DNA of 64,000 bases from Chinchilla lanigera (taxonomy: Eukaryota; Chordata; Mammalia; Rodentia; Chinchillidae). The position numbers and the translations under genes were made by a program. The notes under the pieces are model-generated. The model made no database searches and had not been told where the DNA came from. It worked only from the letters and a program-made list of their open reading frames with translations. Of this stretch, positions 46,790 to 58,092 are shown in pieces (the first letter of the stretch is position 1; each line of letters starts with the position of its first letter). The DNA lies in NCBI RefSeq assembly GCF_000276665.1, contig NW_004955466.1:11879914-11943913 (forward strand). Direction: 5' to 3'.

Positions 46790-47267
46790 CGCCTTCCCAT
46801 TGGGATCTGGAGAGGTCCTTGCACCATCTGAGCTGGTGACAATCAATGACCAAAGAGGCCAGCACAGTCAGTCTTCCTGGCTGATGCACCAGACGCAACA
46901 GTAAGCACAAACACCAAAACGACACCCAGGATTTGGAGGCAGATTTATTTATGTTGATGGGCACCAATCAGGATCATTCCCAGAATATCAGGCCCCAATC
47001 TCTGGTGGTCTAGGGCTTATATGGGATAAGCAAGCAGTAAGTACCGAGGCAGAATGGCTTGTCGATTGAGGATTAGTTTATACAATGTGCATCATAGTGA
47101 CCAGCAATGTATCATAGTGACCAGCAGTTTCTAGGAGACCACAAGCAACTGGAACTGAAACAGGAACTATGACCTGAGCAACTAAGAAACTCAAGTATAC
47201 TGGCTGGGGGGCGGAGATTTCTGTTACAGAATGAACAAAGAACAATGGTGAACACCTGACCTAACAC
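46790..47267 (-). mobile_element. ERV B LTR, antisense
   Basis: On the minus strand it begins TGTGTTAGGTCAGGTGTTCA and has an AATAAATCTGCC polyadenylation block in the complement of 46930-46960. It is followed by R-U5-like sequence ('GGTGTCGTTTTGGTGTTTGT') leading into the gag side. The inner boundary is approximate. A 19-bp tandem repeat (ATCATAGTGACCAGCA twice) lies at about 47090-47127. No second LTR was found to the left. Confidence 0.6.
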
Positions 47268-47642
47268 AGTAGTGAGGATGAAGAAGAGATCAATGTCTGT
47301 GTCCTCCCAAGGTCCATATGTTCAAATCCTAACCCCCAAGGCAGTGGCATTAGGAAGTGGGGAATTTGGGGAACTGATTAGTTATGAGGGTGAGCCCTCC
47401 ATGAGAGGGATTAGTGCCCTTTCCAAAAGATGCCAGACAGCTTCTTTGCCTCTTCCACCATGTGAGGATAAAGCAGAAAAGCACTGCTCTGTGATCTAGT
47501 AGAGATCCTCCCAGGACACCAAAGCTGCTGGCGCCTTGACTCTGGACTTCCCAGGCCTCCAAACTGTGAGAAATAAGTTTCTATTGTTCGTAAAATGCCC
47601 AGTTTATGGTATCTTGTTATAGCAGCCTGAACAGACTGAGAG
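47268..47642 (+). repeat. MLT1-type MaLR LTR, nearly complete
   Basis: 'TCCATATGTTCAAATCCTAA', 'GGGATTAGTGCCCTTTCC', 'TGGACTTCCCAGGCCTCCAA' and 'CTGTGAGAAATAAGTTTCTA' to 'AGCAGCCTGAACAGACTGAG' cover a whole MLT1 LTR. Confidence 0.85.
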
Positions 47643-47644
47643 AT

Positions 47645-48790
47645 AACAGATCTGAGATACAGAAGGAGAGATCAAAGAACTACATGGCTGATAGAATATA
47701 AGAAATAGAAGGACCAGTAGACTTGATAACTTGAGGGGTTCTGGTCCCAAGCCCCTAAAAATGAGGTGACAAAAACAGAGGTTTAAAAAAAAAAAAAAAA
47801 AACAGAGGTTGTGGGAGAATTTTTCAAGAGATTATGGAGTTATATTTTGGACATGTTCAGTTTAAGGTGGTTGTGAGTTGTCCACAAAGAATAGAACATC
47901 ATGCACTTGGATAATACAGATTTCAAACTCAGGTGGCAGATCTGACCTGAAGCTACAGATGATCAGAGAGTAGACGGATGGGCAGGAACGTGAGATGGTA
48001 AATGAACCCATGGAAGGGGATAAGATGATTTGGAGAGAGCTTGTAGAGGTGAGAAGTGAACCAAAGACAAAATGATAGAGAATGCCATATTAAAAGAGAA
48101 CAGTAGATGACACCAAAGAAATAACCGTAAAATATGTGATAAACCAAAAGAGGATGGTATTGCAGAAGCTAAGAGAAGTGAATGTTTCAAGGAAAGAGTG
48201 GGGAACAGCTAGAACACTTACAAAGAAACCACACAGGATAGAAACAGAGATATGTCCACTGGGTTTAGCAAACAAAGACGATGATGTGTTCATCACATGC
48301 CATCCTGGTCAGGTGGCTCAATCTGGACCACAATAGGTTAAGCAATGATGCAAAGTTGGGAAGATGTGCCATAAATATGGACAACTCAAGATTAGCTGAG
48401 TAGGAAAGGGGCAGGGTGGTATCTATAGTGGAAGTAGTGCTGGGGAAGACTTTGCTTTTTCTAAGATGCTGGTGAGAAAGAGAAGACAGGTGTAATTGAG
48501 GAAGTGTGGCTACTGAGGAGGTGTGGATGATGAGATTCAAGCCCAAGTGATGGATTGGCTGTGAGCTGAAGGGACTCCTCCCAGTGACAACGAGAAGCCT
48601 CACAGACCTTTCTAAAGGATGTCCACCAAGCACTACCAACTTTTGACACTGTTTCTTGGTCATGGATTTCCAAGCCAGATGGAGAGTAGGCATTTGGAAC
48701 ACGACAAGGTGTGACAGGCAAATTTCCCCCAGGACCATGCCATCCCATGAGCTTTGATAGCTGCAACCTCTCACGCACTCAACAGTAGCA
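47645..48790. repeat. Ancient L2-like interspersed repeat
   Basis: 'TTTTGGACATGTTCAGTTTA', 'AATGCCATATTAAAAGAG' and 'GAATGTTTCAAGGAAAGAGT' follow the order of the same mammalian-wide family as 37820 and 54180. An A-run at about 47785 sits between two copies of 'AACAGAGGTT'. Confidence 0.45.
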
Positions 48791-48796
48791 GAACTG

Positions 48797-49060
48797 TCTT
48801 GGTTACTTTTCTCTCGTTGCTGAGACAAAATACCCAATGCCCAAAATTAAGGAAGGAAAGGTTTACTGAGCTTACAATTTGTAGAGGTTTCAATCTATAA
48901 TCAGCTGGCTCCAAGGCAGGGTGGCATGGCACAGGGGCAACACTTCAAGGCAGCACAAGACAGCAAAAGCAGCAAGAACAAAGAGGTGGGGGAAACAAGC
49001 CTCTTTTTCCTCCTTATATTGTACATTGGCTATCTGCCCACACCCACACCATCTCTGTGC
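48797..49060 (-). repeat. Rodent MaLR LTR, antisense
   Basis: 'TCTTGGTTACTTTTCTCTCG' through the 'CAGCTGGCTCCAAGGCAGGG' block; 5' part of the LTR lost. Confidence 0.75.
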
Positions 49061-49344
49061 GCGCCTCTTCCACAAACTGAGGATGGTCACAGAGTAAGGA
49101 CCCTGGCTTCCTGCTGAATCACTTTAAAGTTTAAAGTTGAACTTTTAATCTTCTCAAGATGACACAATGAACAACATCCTGGAGCAGGAAGGGCATGTCC
49201 TTTTCACCCCAGGATGTACAACTGCTGAGCTACTTAGTTAAGCTTCTAGATTCCTCAAACTGACACAGTGTATCAACCATAACAAGAACAAAAGTAAAAA
49301 AACAAATCTTTAGAGCTGCTTTGACCTAAAAAAAAAAAAAATCT

Positions 49345-49745
49345 TTGTCAAGGTATAACTCAAATGCCATAAAAATTCACTGGTTTTAAGTATAAGAGGC
49401 AATGATTTTTAGTGAATTTGCTGAGTTGTGAAACCACCGCCATAACCTGGTTTTGGAACATTTCTCTTGCTTAGGTAAGATCCCTAAAGCCCACTTAGAG
49501 TTAATGTGTTCCCGCCAGCTGTGCTACTATGGTACTGTATGACTGTTACCAAGTGGCATGGGACGTCCTAATAGATGGTACACGCTGCCCAGTGGGACAG
49601 TCATGCAGATATGGCCCTGCCTGTCATGAATGTTACACCTCTCTCTCATTCCTGACCCCAAGAAACTGCTAATCTACTTTTTGTCTCTGTGTTTGCCTTT
49701 TGTGAATATTTCCTATGGACTGAATCATACAACAACATAATGATG
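49345..49745. repeat. Old L1 3'-end fragment
   Basis: 'GTCAAGGTATAACTCAAATG', 'GTGAAACCACCGCCATAACC', 'CCCCAAGAAACTGCTAATCT' and 'GGACTGAATCATACAACA' have the order of L1M 3' ends. Confidence 0.6.
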
Positions 49746-50112
49746 TATTGAACACATATTCATGTTATATTGAACATCAGAAACTCACCTCTTTGTGTTG
49801 CTGAAAATGTTCCACTCTTCCACTGTGTCACATGTGATTTCTCCACACCAGGTGATGACATATGGCCCTTGATTCTGCCTGCACCTAGTCCCTGCTCTAC
49901 AGAGCACAGGCTGACCGTTTCTCCTTACCTCTCATATGCCTGCTGGCAACTTTATATTTAGTATTGGATGTTGTTTTCCCAAAGGGTATGGGCTATGCTT
50001 TGCCAGTTTTGTAATGAGTATAAAGACATTATGATTAGATTCACTCATTAGAACAGGGCCTCTGAAATATTTCCAAACCAAAGATGGTTTTAGCAGATCC
50101 CTACACTCCACA

Positions 50113-50735
50113 GGATGTGTATGTCCATGGGTCCCCCGAAATCCATGTGTTAGAAACTTAATCCTAAATTCAACAGTGTTGGGAGGTGAGGCCCAATAAG
50201 AATTATCTGGGTCATTCGTGTGAAATCTGCTCTCAGGAATGGATTACATCAGTATCTCAGGAGTGTGTTAATTACAGAGAAAGTGAGTTTGTTATAGAAG
50301 GGAGTTTGGGCCAGGTGTGGTGGTGCATACCCGTAATCCCAGCACTCTGGGATGCTGAGACAGAAGGATCACAATTTCTAGCCCAGCCTGAAAAATTTAG
50401 CAAGATGCTGTCCCAAAAATTTTTTAAAAGGGCTGGAGACATAACTCAGTGTAAAGGCCTTCAGTTCAGTCCCCAATATTAATCAGTGAATCAGTCCATC
50501 AGAATCTGGCCCTCTCCTGAGCTCTCTATCTCCCTTTCCATGTCTCTCTCTCATCCTCTCCTCCCTTCCACCTTCAAATATAGGATGATACAATATACAG
50601 GTCCTCACTAGATGCCAGCACCAGACTTTTAGACATCCCAGCCTCCAGAATCATGATCCAAATAAAAGTCTGTTGTTTACAAGTTATCCACCCTACGGTG
50701 TTGTTATACCAGCAAAAAATGAACTAAAATACTCC
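50113..50735 (+). repeat. MLT1-type LTR split by a SINE
   Basis: 5' part 'GGTCCCCCGAAATCCATGTG', 3' part 'CCCAGCCTCCAGAATCATGA ... AATAAAAGTCTGTTGTTTAC ... GTTGTTATACCAGC'. The B1-dID at 50311-50485 sits between. Confidence 0.8.
50311..50485 (+). repeat. B1-dID SINE
   Basis: 'GCCAGGTGTGGTGGTGCATA' B1 monomer, linker, then ID-like 'GGGCTGGAGACATAACTCAG ... CAGTTCAGTCCCCAATA'. Confidence 0.88.
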
Positions 50736-50883
50736 CAACTGTCGCTACAACAACAAAAAAATAGTACTATTGAGCAACAGCAATGACAATGGTGACCACA
50801 ATAAAACCTCTCAGCAAACAATGAGAATGATGCTCATTTAGGGGGATCCCAAGGGAGAAATCACATCAGAATTTCTCAGAATG

Positions 50884-51082
50884 ACCAGGGATAGAGCTCA
50901 GTGGCACAAGTGTCAGCCTGGCAAACACAAGGTCATGAGTTCAATTCCTGATACCAAAAAACCAAAAAACAAAAACAAACCAAAAAAAACAAGGATTTTT
51001 TCAGAATGTTGTCCTGATTTTTTTTTTTGTACCAGGAATTGAACTCAGGACCTTGTGCTTGCCAGGCAGGCACTGTGCCATT
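50884..51082. repeat. Pair of ID SINEs in opposite orientation
   Basis: Plus-strand ID at 50884-50965 ('CAGGGATAGAGCTCAGTGGC') and minus-strand ID at about 51020-51082 (complement of 'TGCCTGGCAAGCACAAGGTC'), separated by A-rich DNA. TTGTCCTGA flanks the second copy. The pair can form a hairpin. Confidence 0.85.
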
Positions 51083-51784
51083 GTCCTGACTTAACATTAA
51101 CCTATAAGCACTGATGTCTATGGACCATAAGCAGCCCTCTTAGAATGTCGTTCTATCTCAAGTGACAGGTCCTGAGAATGAGGTCCCTGCAGATGAAAAG
51201 AAAAGTAAGAGAGACAAGAAAAACAAGAGAGGCAAAAGTCTGGATCAGGGGGCTTACAGCCTCTCAGATTACAGCCCTGATTACTGATTTCAGTCACCTT
51301 TTACTGAGTGAGAACCAAGGGCGTAGCTAGTACAAATGGATGGATACCAAACGTTTTAGTAATTAAAGGATAATCCTTCTCCATTTCTGCCTCTTACACT
51401 GCTGGCAACAATCCCCAGGTGGGCCTCCTACACCCAGCACCATGCTTACTCAGTTCAGCTGGGGGTGATAAGTTGACCACCAGTTATCAATCCACTACAA
51501 TCACAGTCCTTCCCATTAATTTTTACAATGCATGGCAAGACTAAAAAATAGGGATCTCCTGCAATTCAAATACACTCTTATCTTCAGATGAAAGGTTTCA
51601 GTTCATTTTTGCAACAATAAACAAATCATTGTGTGTCCTCAGTGCTTTCTAATCAAAGAATGTCCTTCTCCACATTAGAGCATACTGTACTTTGAGCACT
51701 ACTACTTTGACCCAAATAGCAAGCTTGAAAGTAAGGATTATCATAAGGTAAATACATCCCATAAGTGATTCAACCTTGTTTGCT
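51083..51784. other. Unassigned sequence
   Basis: No gene or repeat recognised. Confidence 0.3.
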
Positions 51785-51789
51785 GCATT

Positions 51790-52125
51790 TTCTTAGTTTT
51801 TAAAAACTTTTTACCTTTAAGTACACAAACATACACAAATCAGTACAATAAACTCCCAAAATAGCCATCACCACGCCAACGACCATCAACCTGTAGCCAA
51901 TCTGCTCCACGCATAAACCCACCCATATCTCCCTCCCCGTGTTGTTTTGAACTACATCTTGGGCACCACATCAGTTTATCCATAAATATTTTATCATGCA
52001 ACTCTAAAACAGAATTCCTTCTAATATTGTAACCACAATAGCATGATCACATCTAAAATATTTTGACTCTCATTGCCTAACACAAATTTGCAATCAATAT
52101 TCCTGTTGTCTCCATTTATTATTTA
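51790..52125. repeat. Old L1 (L1ME-like) 3'-end fragment
   Basis: 'TTTAAGTACACAAACATACA', 'TAGCCATCACCACGCCAACG', 'GTTTATCCATAAATATTTTA' and 'AACCACAATAGCATGATCAC' keep the order of an old L1 3' terminus. Confidence 0.6.
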
Positions 52126-53060
52126 AAGGCATAAACTCATAGTAAAACAAGCCCTGCATGACAAGGACTTGGAGAAGGGGTGGATGTGAGTCCTGAGCGG
52201 ACACACATGGGGTAAAGTCCCCGCCCTCCCCACATCCCCCTGTGATCTTTTTTGGCTGGGATTTAAAGGACTCGGAGAATGCAAAGGGAAGCTCGGAAGC
52301 CTACGCCATACAGACATGAAAAGATTACTCTCTTCTTTCTGGCTAGGAAGTGACTAATTAACTATTTACAGCTGAAATGTGTGGGATCTTTTTCAGAAAA
52401 TGGAATATCTTTCCCTTGCAGAGCATATTGATTAGAAACATAACCTAGACGGTCTGGGAACAGTTTCTCTACAGCAGAACAAATCACACCCTTCAACGCA
52501 CGGTTTAATTTTAGATCTATCTCGTCACACTTATGTAAATGTTTGGGCTCCAGATTTTTTTTCCTTTAGGTATGCCTGATGGCCACACTTGTAATGTAGT
52601 TGTCATTTTTCTCAAAAGGTAGCATGAGGTAATAGGATCAACAATTTCCAATTTTGTCATATACTAGCAGTTTAACCTCATACACATTATTTAACCTGTG
52701 TGAGCAAAAGTTTTTTTAATCATCTGTTGACTGATGAGCATCTGTGAATAGTAAATGAGATACAGGATTCAGCATTGTACCTGAACACATTAGACCACCA
52801 AGATATCGTTAGTACAGACAACAAAAGAGGAATTCTCCATAATAAATAGGCACGCTTTATCAAATGTTCCCTAACAATAAGTGTTTTTCTATGATGTCTG
52901 ACAAGACCATAATGTTACTATGCCTGGATCAGATATTTAAGGAACAGTGTTCCTTCCATGGTCTCAAATGTAAACCAGAGCACAGAGTAACAGAACTGAA
53001 AGTAGTAGACATTCTTGAAACACTCTGCCTTGAATATTTATTTATTCATTTGCTTGAAAC
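52126..53060. other. Unique sequence
   Basis: No exon or repeat recognised. Long repeat-free interval. Confidence 0.35.
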
Positions 53061-53064
53061 CATG

Positions 53065-53165
53065 TAGTTCAAGATAGCCTTCATCTCAGTTGTAGTTTAG
53101 GCTGGCCTTGAACTTGCAATGATCCGCCTGCCTCAGCCTCTCCAGAGCTGGGATTAAGGTGTGCC
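53065..53165 (-). repeat. B1 SINE, antisense, diverged
   Basis: 'GGCTGGCCTTGAACTTGCAA' and 'GCCTGCCTCAGCCTC' are complements of B1. Confidence 0.8.
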
Positions 53166-53519
53166 TTATCCGGCTGAGGACAGATCTATTTAATCTATCC
53201 TTTCAGAAAAAATACCAAACTTTCTGGTTTGCACTGACTGAAGAAAATGATAGGTGAAACCAAATGAAACTTACGCTCTCATCTCAGCAGCAGTACAAAC
53301 CTTACTTACTCTGGCCAGATTCATGAAGGTAAGGGAAGGAGGAAAAAACTTCCACTTTTATCCATCCATTTATAGAAACAAAATGAAAACCATTTATGGT
53401 GGAATATTAGTGAATTGAAATGCTAATTCAGCACACACTTTATGTTCAATGAATAGTTTATTAAAATCTTTATTAAATATTTAAGCAAATTTTCTCCACC
53501 TTGAAAAGTTTTTTGGTGT
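53166..53519. other. Unassigned sequence
   Basis: Nothing recognised. Confidence 0.3.
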
Positions 53520-53606
53520 TTTTTTTTTCCCTGTACCAGAAATCGAACTCACAACCTCGCGCTTGCCAGGCAGGCGCTGTGCCGCTGAGCTAAATCTCCA
53601 GCCCCC
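53520..53606 (-). repeat. ID SINE
   Basis: T-run, 'CCAGAAATCGAACTCACAAC', 'GCGCTTGCCAGGCAGGCGCT', 'GAGCTAAATCTCCAGCCCCC': antisense ID close to the young subgroup. Confidence 0.9.
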
Positions 53607-53609
53607 AGA

Positions 53610-54179
53610 AGTTTAAATATGTTGTGAGTGACTGATTCTGTGACTGATGGTTCAGGATCTGGCCAGACTTCAGAGCTGGCAATAAATTTTCATTATGCAG
53701 CTCTACAGAAATGAAGAATGTGATAAATCAACCAGAATGTGTCCTGACCTTAACATAGTTCCTAGTCCTATTCTCTGGTGAATTACTTCTCTCTTTGAAA
53801 AGAGGACACAGCATCATAATTCCAGCTGCTTGTGGGCTCCAGTTCATCACTGAAAGTTTTATTAGAATCTGTCATAAGCAGTCAGGAAATGTGGCATGAA
53901 AGATTCTTTGAGAGGTCAACTTTGAAAGCACTATTGTGGTCTATCATGGAGATGGATAGCTATATACCCAGACTCCGAAGCACTTTCCTCCTATCCCTTG
54001 CAGGCTGGCTTCAAGGTGAGCTGGGAGTTCAGCTGGCCAATTTCCATGCCACCATCAGCCACACAACAATCTAGCAAGCCACCTCCACACTCAGTCCTCT
54101 CCTAGGTCCTAGTCTACAAAGTTCTATTCTCAGGCTGAAGATGCGTAGTGTGGAGATTACAGTAACAGGTCTCAGGCAC
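53610..54179. other. Unassigned sequence
   Basis: Nothing recognised. The 80-codon frame 53832-54074 has no support. Confidence 0.3.
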
Positions 54180-54700
54180 TTGTCAAGGATCTATCCAGGA
54201 CCTACTAGGTGCCAAGTGCTCTCTTAGGCCCTGGGACACAATTGTAAATTAAACTGACAAAGATCCCTGCCCAGTGGAGCTTGTATTTTAATGGTCCCCA
54301 TATACATAAGATACCATGGAAAGCCAGATAAAGATGTAAACACACTAAGAGACCAAGGGTTAGGGAAGCTTCCAAAAGAGAGGATACTTCAGCAAAACTT
54401 GGAAGGCCAATATGGAAGGAAGCTAGATAAAGAGGCATTCTAGGCACAGAACTGGAGGTGTGAAGTAACAGGATACACTGGGGAAATTACTGGCTGCATG
54501 GCATGGTTGCTAACTTCCCTGAGAGCTGCAGGAGGCCAGCGAACTATTGTAAGTGAAAAGTGTCAGGGCTGTATTTGCATTCTAGAGGCTTGCTCTGCCC
54601 ACACAGAAGACAATGCACTGTGGAGAGGCCAAGGAGCCCAATCAAGCGGCTGGTGACACGAGTCGGGCAAAGCAGGCACGCAGAAGAGTTACAGTGACCA
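54180..54700. repeat. Ancient L2-like interspersed repeat
   Basis: 'CTACTAGGTGCCAAGTGCTC', 'GACAAAGATCCCTGCCCAGT', 'GGAGCTTGTATTTTAATGG' and 'GAGGCATTCTAGGCACAG' are classic blocks of a mammalian-wide family that I take to be L2-type. Confidence 0.55.
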
Positions 54701-54961
54701 CACCGTAGGGTCAGGCTCTACCGTGCTTTGAACTAGCTCATGACTCCCGAGCTTAGGCCTCAAGCAAACCTGTTCCTTCAGATTTCAGCCTCTTGACTGT
54801 TTCTGTCATCAAATCAGGAGCCCTGGCTTTGTGTTCCAGAAGGAAGACTCCACTGAAAGTTCCCCCACTACCAGATGACTTGGACCTTTGGGGGCTACAC
54901 AGCCCCCTGCTGACCTGCCAATTGCTCACATCTGAATGACCGTGTGGAGCCCAGGGACTGC

Positions 54962-55055
54962 CCGGGGTAGGTGTGGTGGCACTCAATGTGAAGACCCTGA
55001 GTTCAGTCACCAATACAAGGGGGAAAAAAGAAAGAAAGAGGGAAAGAAAGAGGGA

Positions 55056-55127
<72 letters not shown>

Positions 55128-55130
55128 AAA
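54962..55130. repeat. SINE remnant with a (GAAA)n microsatellite
   Basis: A short B1/ID-like piece ('GGGGTAGGTGTGGTGGCACT', 'GAGTTCAGTCACCAATAC') ends in about 110 bp of GAAA/GGGAAA repeats. Lys-rich frames over it are artefacts. Confidence 0.9.
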
Positions 55131-55365
55131 GGCCCAGGTTTTAGTCCAGCCCTAGTCAAATAAATGGTTGTTTTAAGCAATTAGATTTGGGAAGAGATTT
55201 CCTAGATAATAACAGATAATCAATACAATTATTTATATAGGATATTAATTACAAAATCAATTTCTAGAGGGACTTAGGCTGTAAGCCATGACAAAATAAA
55301 GGGACAATTATCTATCACAATTCCTTCCCTACTAAACTTAACCATAAAATGGGACACAGTATATA

Positions 55366-55462
55366 TGAGATAGCCCAGCACTGATGCTGAGGCAGGAGGA
55401 TCTCATGTTCAAGGCTAGCCTGTGCTACACAGTGAGACCCTGTCTCAAAATTTAAAAAAAGA
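55366..55462 (+). repeat. B1 SINE, 5'-truncated
   Basis: 'GCCCAGCACTGATGCTGAGG ... GAGACCCTGTCTC' plus A-rich tail. Confidence 0.8.
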
Positions 55463-55567
55463 TACGTGAATATTTTCAGACACTGGACGAGAAGGCAGTG
55501 TGAGACAGAGATCCCTGATGGGGGAAGTCAGCAATAGGAGACCTGACTTGGTTTTTTGGTTTTTTTG

Positions 55568-55797
55568 TGTGTGTCTTTTTGAGACAGGGTCTCACTATGC
55601 AGTTCAGCTGGCCTTGAGCTCACTTTGTAGCCCAGGCTGGTCTAGAACTCACAATGATCCTCCTGCCTCAGCCTCCCGAGCACTCGGATTACAGGCTGGT
55701 TTTGAGCTCACTTTATAGTCAGGCTGGCTATGAACTTGCAACATTCCTCCTGACTCATCCTCCTAAGCGCTAAGATTACAGGAATGCACCACCACAC
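55568..55797 (-). repeat. Two B1 copies in tandem, antisense
   Basis: A full antisense B1 (55568-55690) is followed without spacer by a second, partial antisense B1 (55691-55797). Its start repeats 'GAGCTCACTTTATAGTCAGG'. This is either insertion into another B1 or unequal duplication. Confidence 0.85.
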
Positions 55798-55799
55798 AA

Positions 55800-57150
55800 G
55801 CCTGACTTGTTGTCTGGAGTTTAAAGGGGGCAGCATAGAGAGGCAGGGCCCAAACCATTCCCACTGAGGGGCAAAGTGGGACATTTTGAAAGGTAAGGCA
55901 GGTTGGCACCCAGGAAGCCACACAGCGGGGAGCGCCGGCCTTTGAGCCAGACCCTAGCCCCAGAGGCGCCCAGGAGGTGGGCCACCTGTGCCCGGGAAGC
56001 TGCGTGGTGGTGTGTGCTGGCACGCTCTGGCCCTCAGGCCGGCCACCGCACAGTCGAGAACTACAATGGCACAGAGAAGCAATGACACAATTGGCCCGCC
56101 ACACACCAGTTGCGGAGGCCCGGCTGGGGACATGTGTGAATCATCCTAACATGGAGAAACCCCTGGGAATATATGCCACCCAACGGGTCACTCTTGCCCC
56201 TGCCGTTGAGAACCAGAAGGGTCCTGAGTCAGTGGAGGAGCTACTGCTGAACAAGGACTCAGAGAACACAAGAATACAGGTACGCCTGAAGACTCAGAGG
56301 TCTAGTTGACCAGGGTCACGAGAGCCATTCAGAAGCTGGAAACTGGGAGGACCTTGCTCAATACCTGGGGAGACCCTCTGGAAGCCATTCTTCCCCTGAC
56401 AGTACAGGCTGCAGTGGAGGAGCACATGGAGCTCCAGAGAGGTCTTCACCAAGATTCCTGCTGCCTGTGCTGACAGCTGGGGAGAGGACACTAAGTAGCT
56501 GCGGGGTCCCAATGCGCTGAGAGGCTGGAGAGAAAAAGCTACAAAAAATGGCTTTCACCCCAGATGGCTCACTTGAGATGTTAGTAAGAATTGCCTCCTT
56601 GGTATTCTATAGCCATGAAGAGAAGGAGGCCAAGGAGAAAAAACAAAGAGACCGAGAAAAAGCAGCTGCTTTTGCTACAGCACTAAGAGAAACAGATCCC
56701 AAGTCTGATTCCCGGTGCCCCAAGAAGAACTCGATAACTGCATTCATCTGCTACCACTGTTAAAAGCCAGCCCATCTCAAGAGGAACTGCCCTAAGAAGC
56801 CCCCTGGGCCATGCCCTGAATGCAAAGGTGACCACTGGAAATCCGTCTGCCCTCTGAAGCAGAGGCCCCAGAGCTCAGACCCATCCTACCAGTTAGTCCA
56901 ACAGGAATGAGGGGGCCCAGAGCATACTCTGCCTTCTCCCTCTGGCCAGACTGTCATCTCCATGAAGGAGCCCCAGGTAATCATGACTATAGAGGAAAAA
57001 GAAAACAGCCTGTTGCTAGACACAGGTGCAAGTCTCTTGGTCCTTCTTTTCAATCCTGGCCTTCCTTCCAGCCATCACACCTCGATGAAAGGAGTCACTG
57101 GTGAGGAGGTAATACACTATTTTTCACAACCATTAGGCTGTAACTACTTG
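55800..57150 (+). pseudogene. ERV C gag-protease remnant
   Basis: A 72-codon frame (56548-56763) carries the charged Glu/Lys/Arg-rich C-terminal gag region and runs into the nucleocapsid. The first zinc knuckle (56749-56790) has an in-frame TAA at 56761 directly after its second Cys. A second, compact knuckle of the form CX2CX3HX4C lies at 56812-56850. The protease follows at about 56960-57150 with Leu-Leu-Asp-Thr-Gly-Ala (DTG codons 57019-57027), later matching the Tyr-Phe-Ser-Gln-Pro-Leu region of gamma-type proteases. Capsid upstream (56140-56540) is frame-broken. No LTR, reverse transcriptase or env is recognisable nearby. Sense orientation is plus. Confidence 0.75.
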
Positions 57151-57183
57151 TTAGAGCTTTCTTGTGTATCTCTGTCTTCCTGA

Positions 57184-57640
57184 GAAATCACTTTGAAGAA
57201 CCACCATGTATTACAGCAGCCATTGATATTTTCCTACTAATCTGTCCATAACTCTGTAATGTCTGCATTGTTCCTATGCTATTTTATAAATGGATGTATA
57301 TTTATTACTATGTGTTTCCTACAACAACCATTGAGAATAGTCAATGAATATTCAATGGGTCACTCATGTATAGCTCTATTTATTTTCTTTAGAAACCACT
57401 TTGAAGATACCAAAGTATAGTACAACAGCCATTGATAATAACCTACCGCTTTTGTCTGTAGCTCACTATTATTTGTCTATTTGTTTTCCTGAGAAACTAT
57501 CTTGTAGATAACAATATGTAAAACAACAACCATTGATAATTTCCTACCACTTTGTCTGTAATTCGGTAAGCCCCCCTATTACTATGTTATCCTTCTTTTA
57601 CTCTTTAAAATAACAATAAATAAATAAATAAATGAAAGCT
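57184..57640 (+). repeat. Unidentified tandem-unit repeat, copy 2
   Basis: At least three diverged units of about 100-110 bp, starting near 57184, 57391 and 57492. Each reads 'GAGAAA(C/T)CA...TTGAAGATA...ACAACAGCCATTGATAAT...CCTACC...TCTGT'. It ends 'CTCTTTAAAATAA' then (AAAT)n. The last units closely match 13575-13740. Confidence 0.6.
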
Positions 57641-58005
57641 AAGGCAAAGGACAGGTTTATAGAGGAGAACACAGTGGGGGGGTGTATCAATCTACCCAGG
57701 GTTTCCCTTGAATTCTCAGCCAACTGCTCATGAGGAAACTACTCAAAGCTAGAGAAAGAATCACCAAAAAAGAGAAGGTAGAATTATTCCTCAGAGCTCA
57801 CATAAAGATGAGAAGAGATTGTATTCCCACCAACCCTTGTCATGAAGGGGCATTAGGTAGGATATTCATAGGGCTCTTGCCTCATAGTGAGGAAAAACAC
57901 AGCCCTAGACCTGACGATTGTTGTCCCACCTGCCAAAGAAGCTCTCAAAGGGATCAAGTGATTATCCAGTAAATCAACTGCATTCCAGAAAAGAGCTCAA
58001 GAACA
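57641..58005. other. Unassigned sequence with an 80-codon frame
   Basis: The frame at 57730-57972 is polar with a Cys-Cys-x-x-Cys near its end, but I find no family or splice support. Confidence 0.3.
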
Positions 58006-58009
58006 TTTT

Positions 58010-58092
58010 AGGGATGGGAGTGTGGCTTAGTGGTAGAGCACATGCGGACCATATGCAAAGCCCCAGTTCAATCCTCAGCACCAATAAATACC
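58010..58092 (+). repeat. ID SINE, diverged
   Basis: 'GGGAGTGTGGCTTAGTGGTA ... CAGTTCAATCCTCAGCACC' plus AAAT-rich tail. Confidence 0.75.

Noticed and set aside
47085..47130. CRISPR-like or satellite array
   Set aside because: Only two copies of a 16-19 bp repeat inside an LTR; no array of spacers anywhere in the window.
54936..55163. Lys-rich frames
   Set aside because: Translation of the GAAA microsatellite.
57730..57972. Small zinc-binding protein
   Set aside because: One Cys cluster in an 80-codon frame surrounded by repeats is not enough. No start context, splice site or homologue is recognisable.
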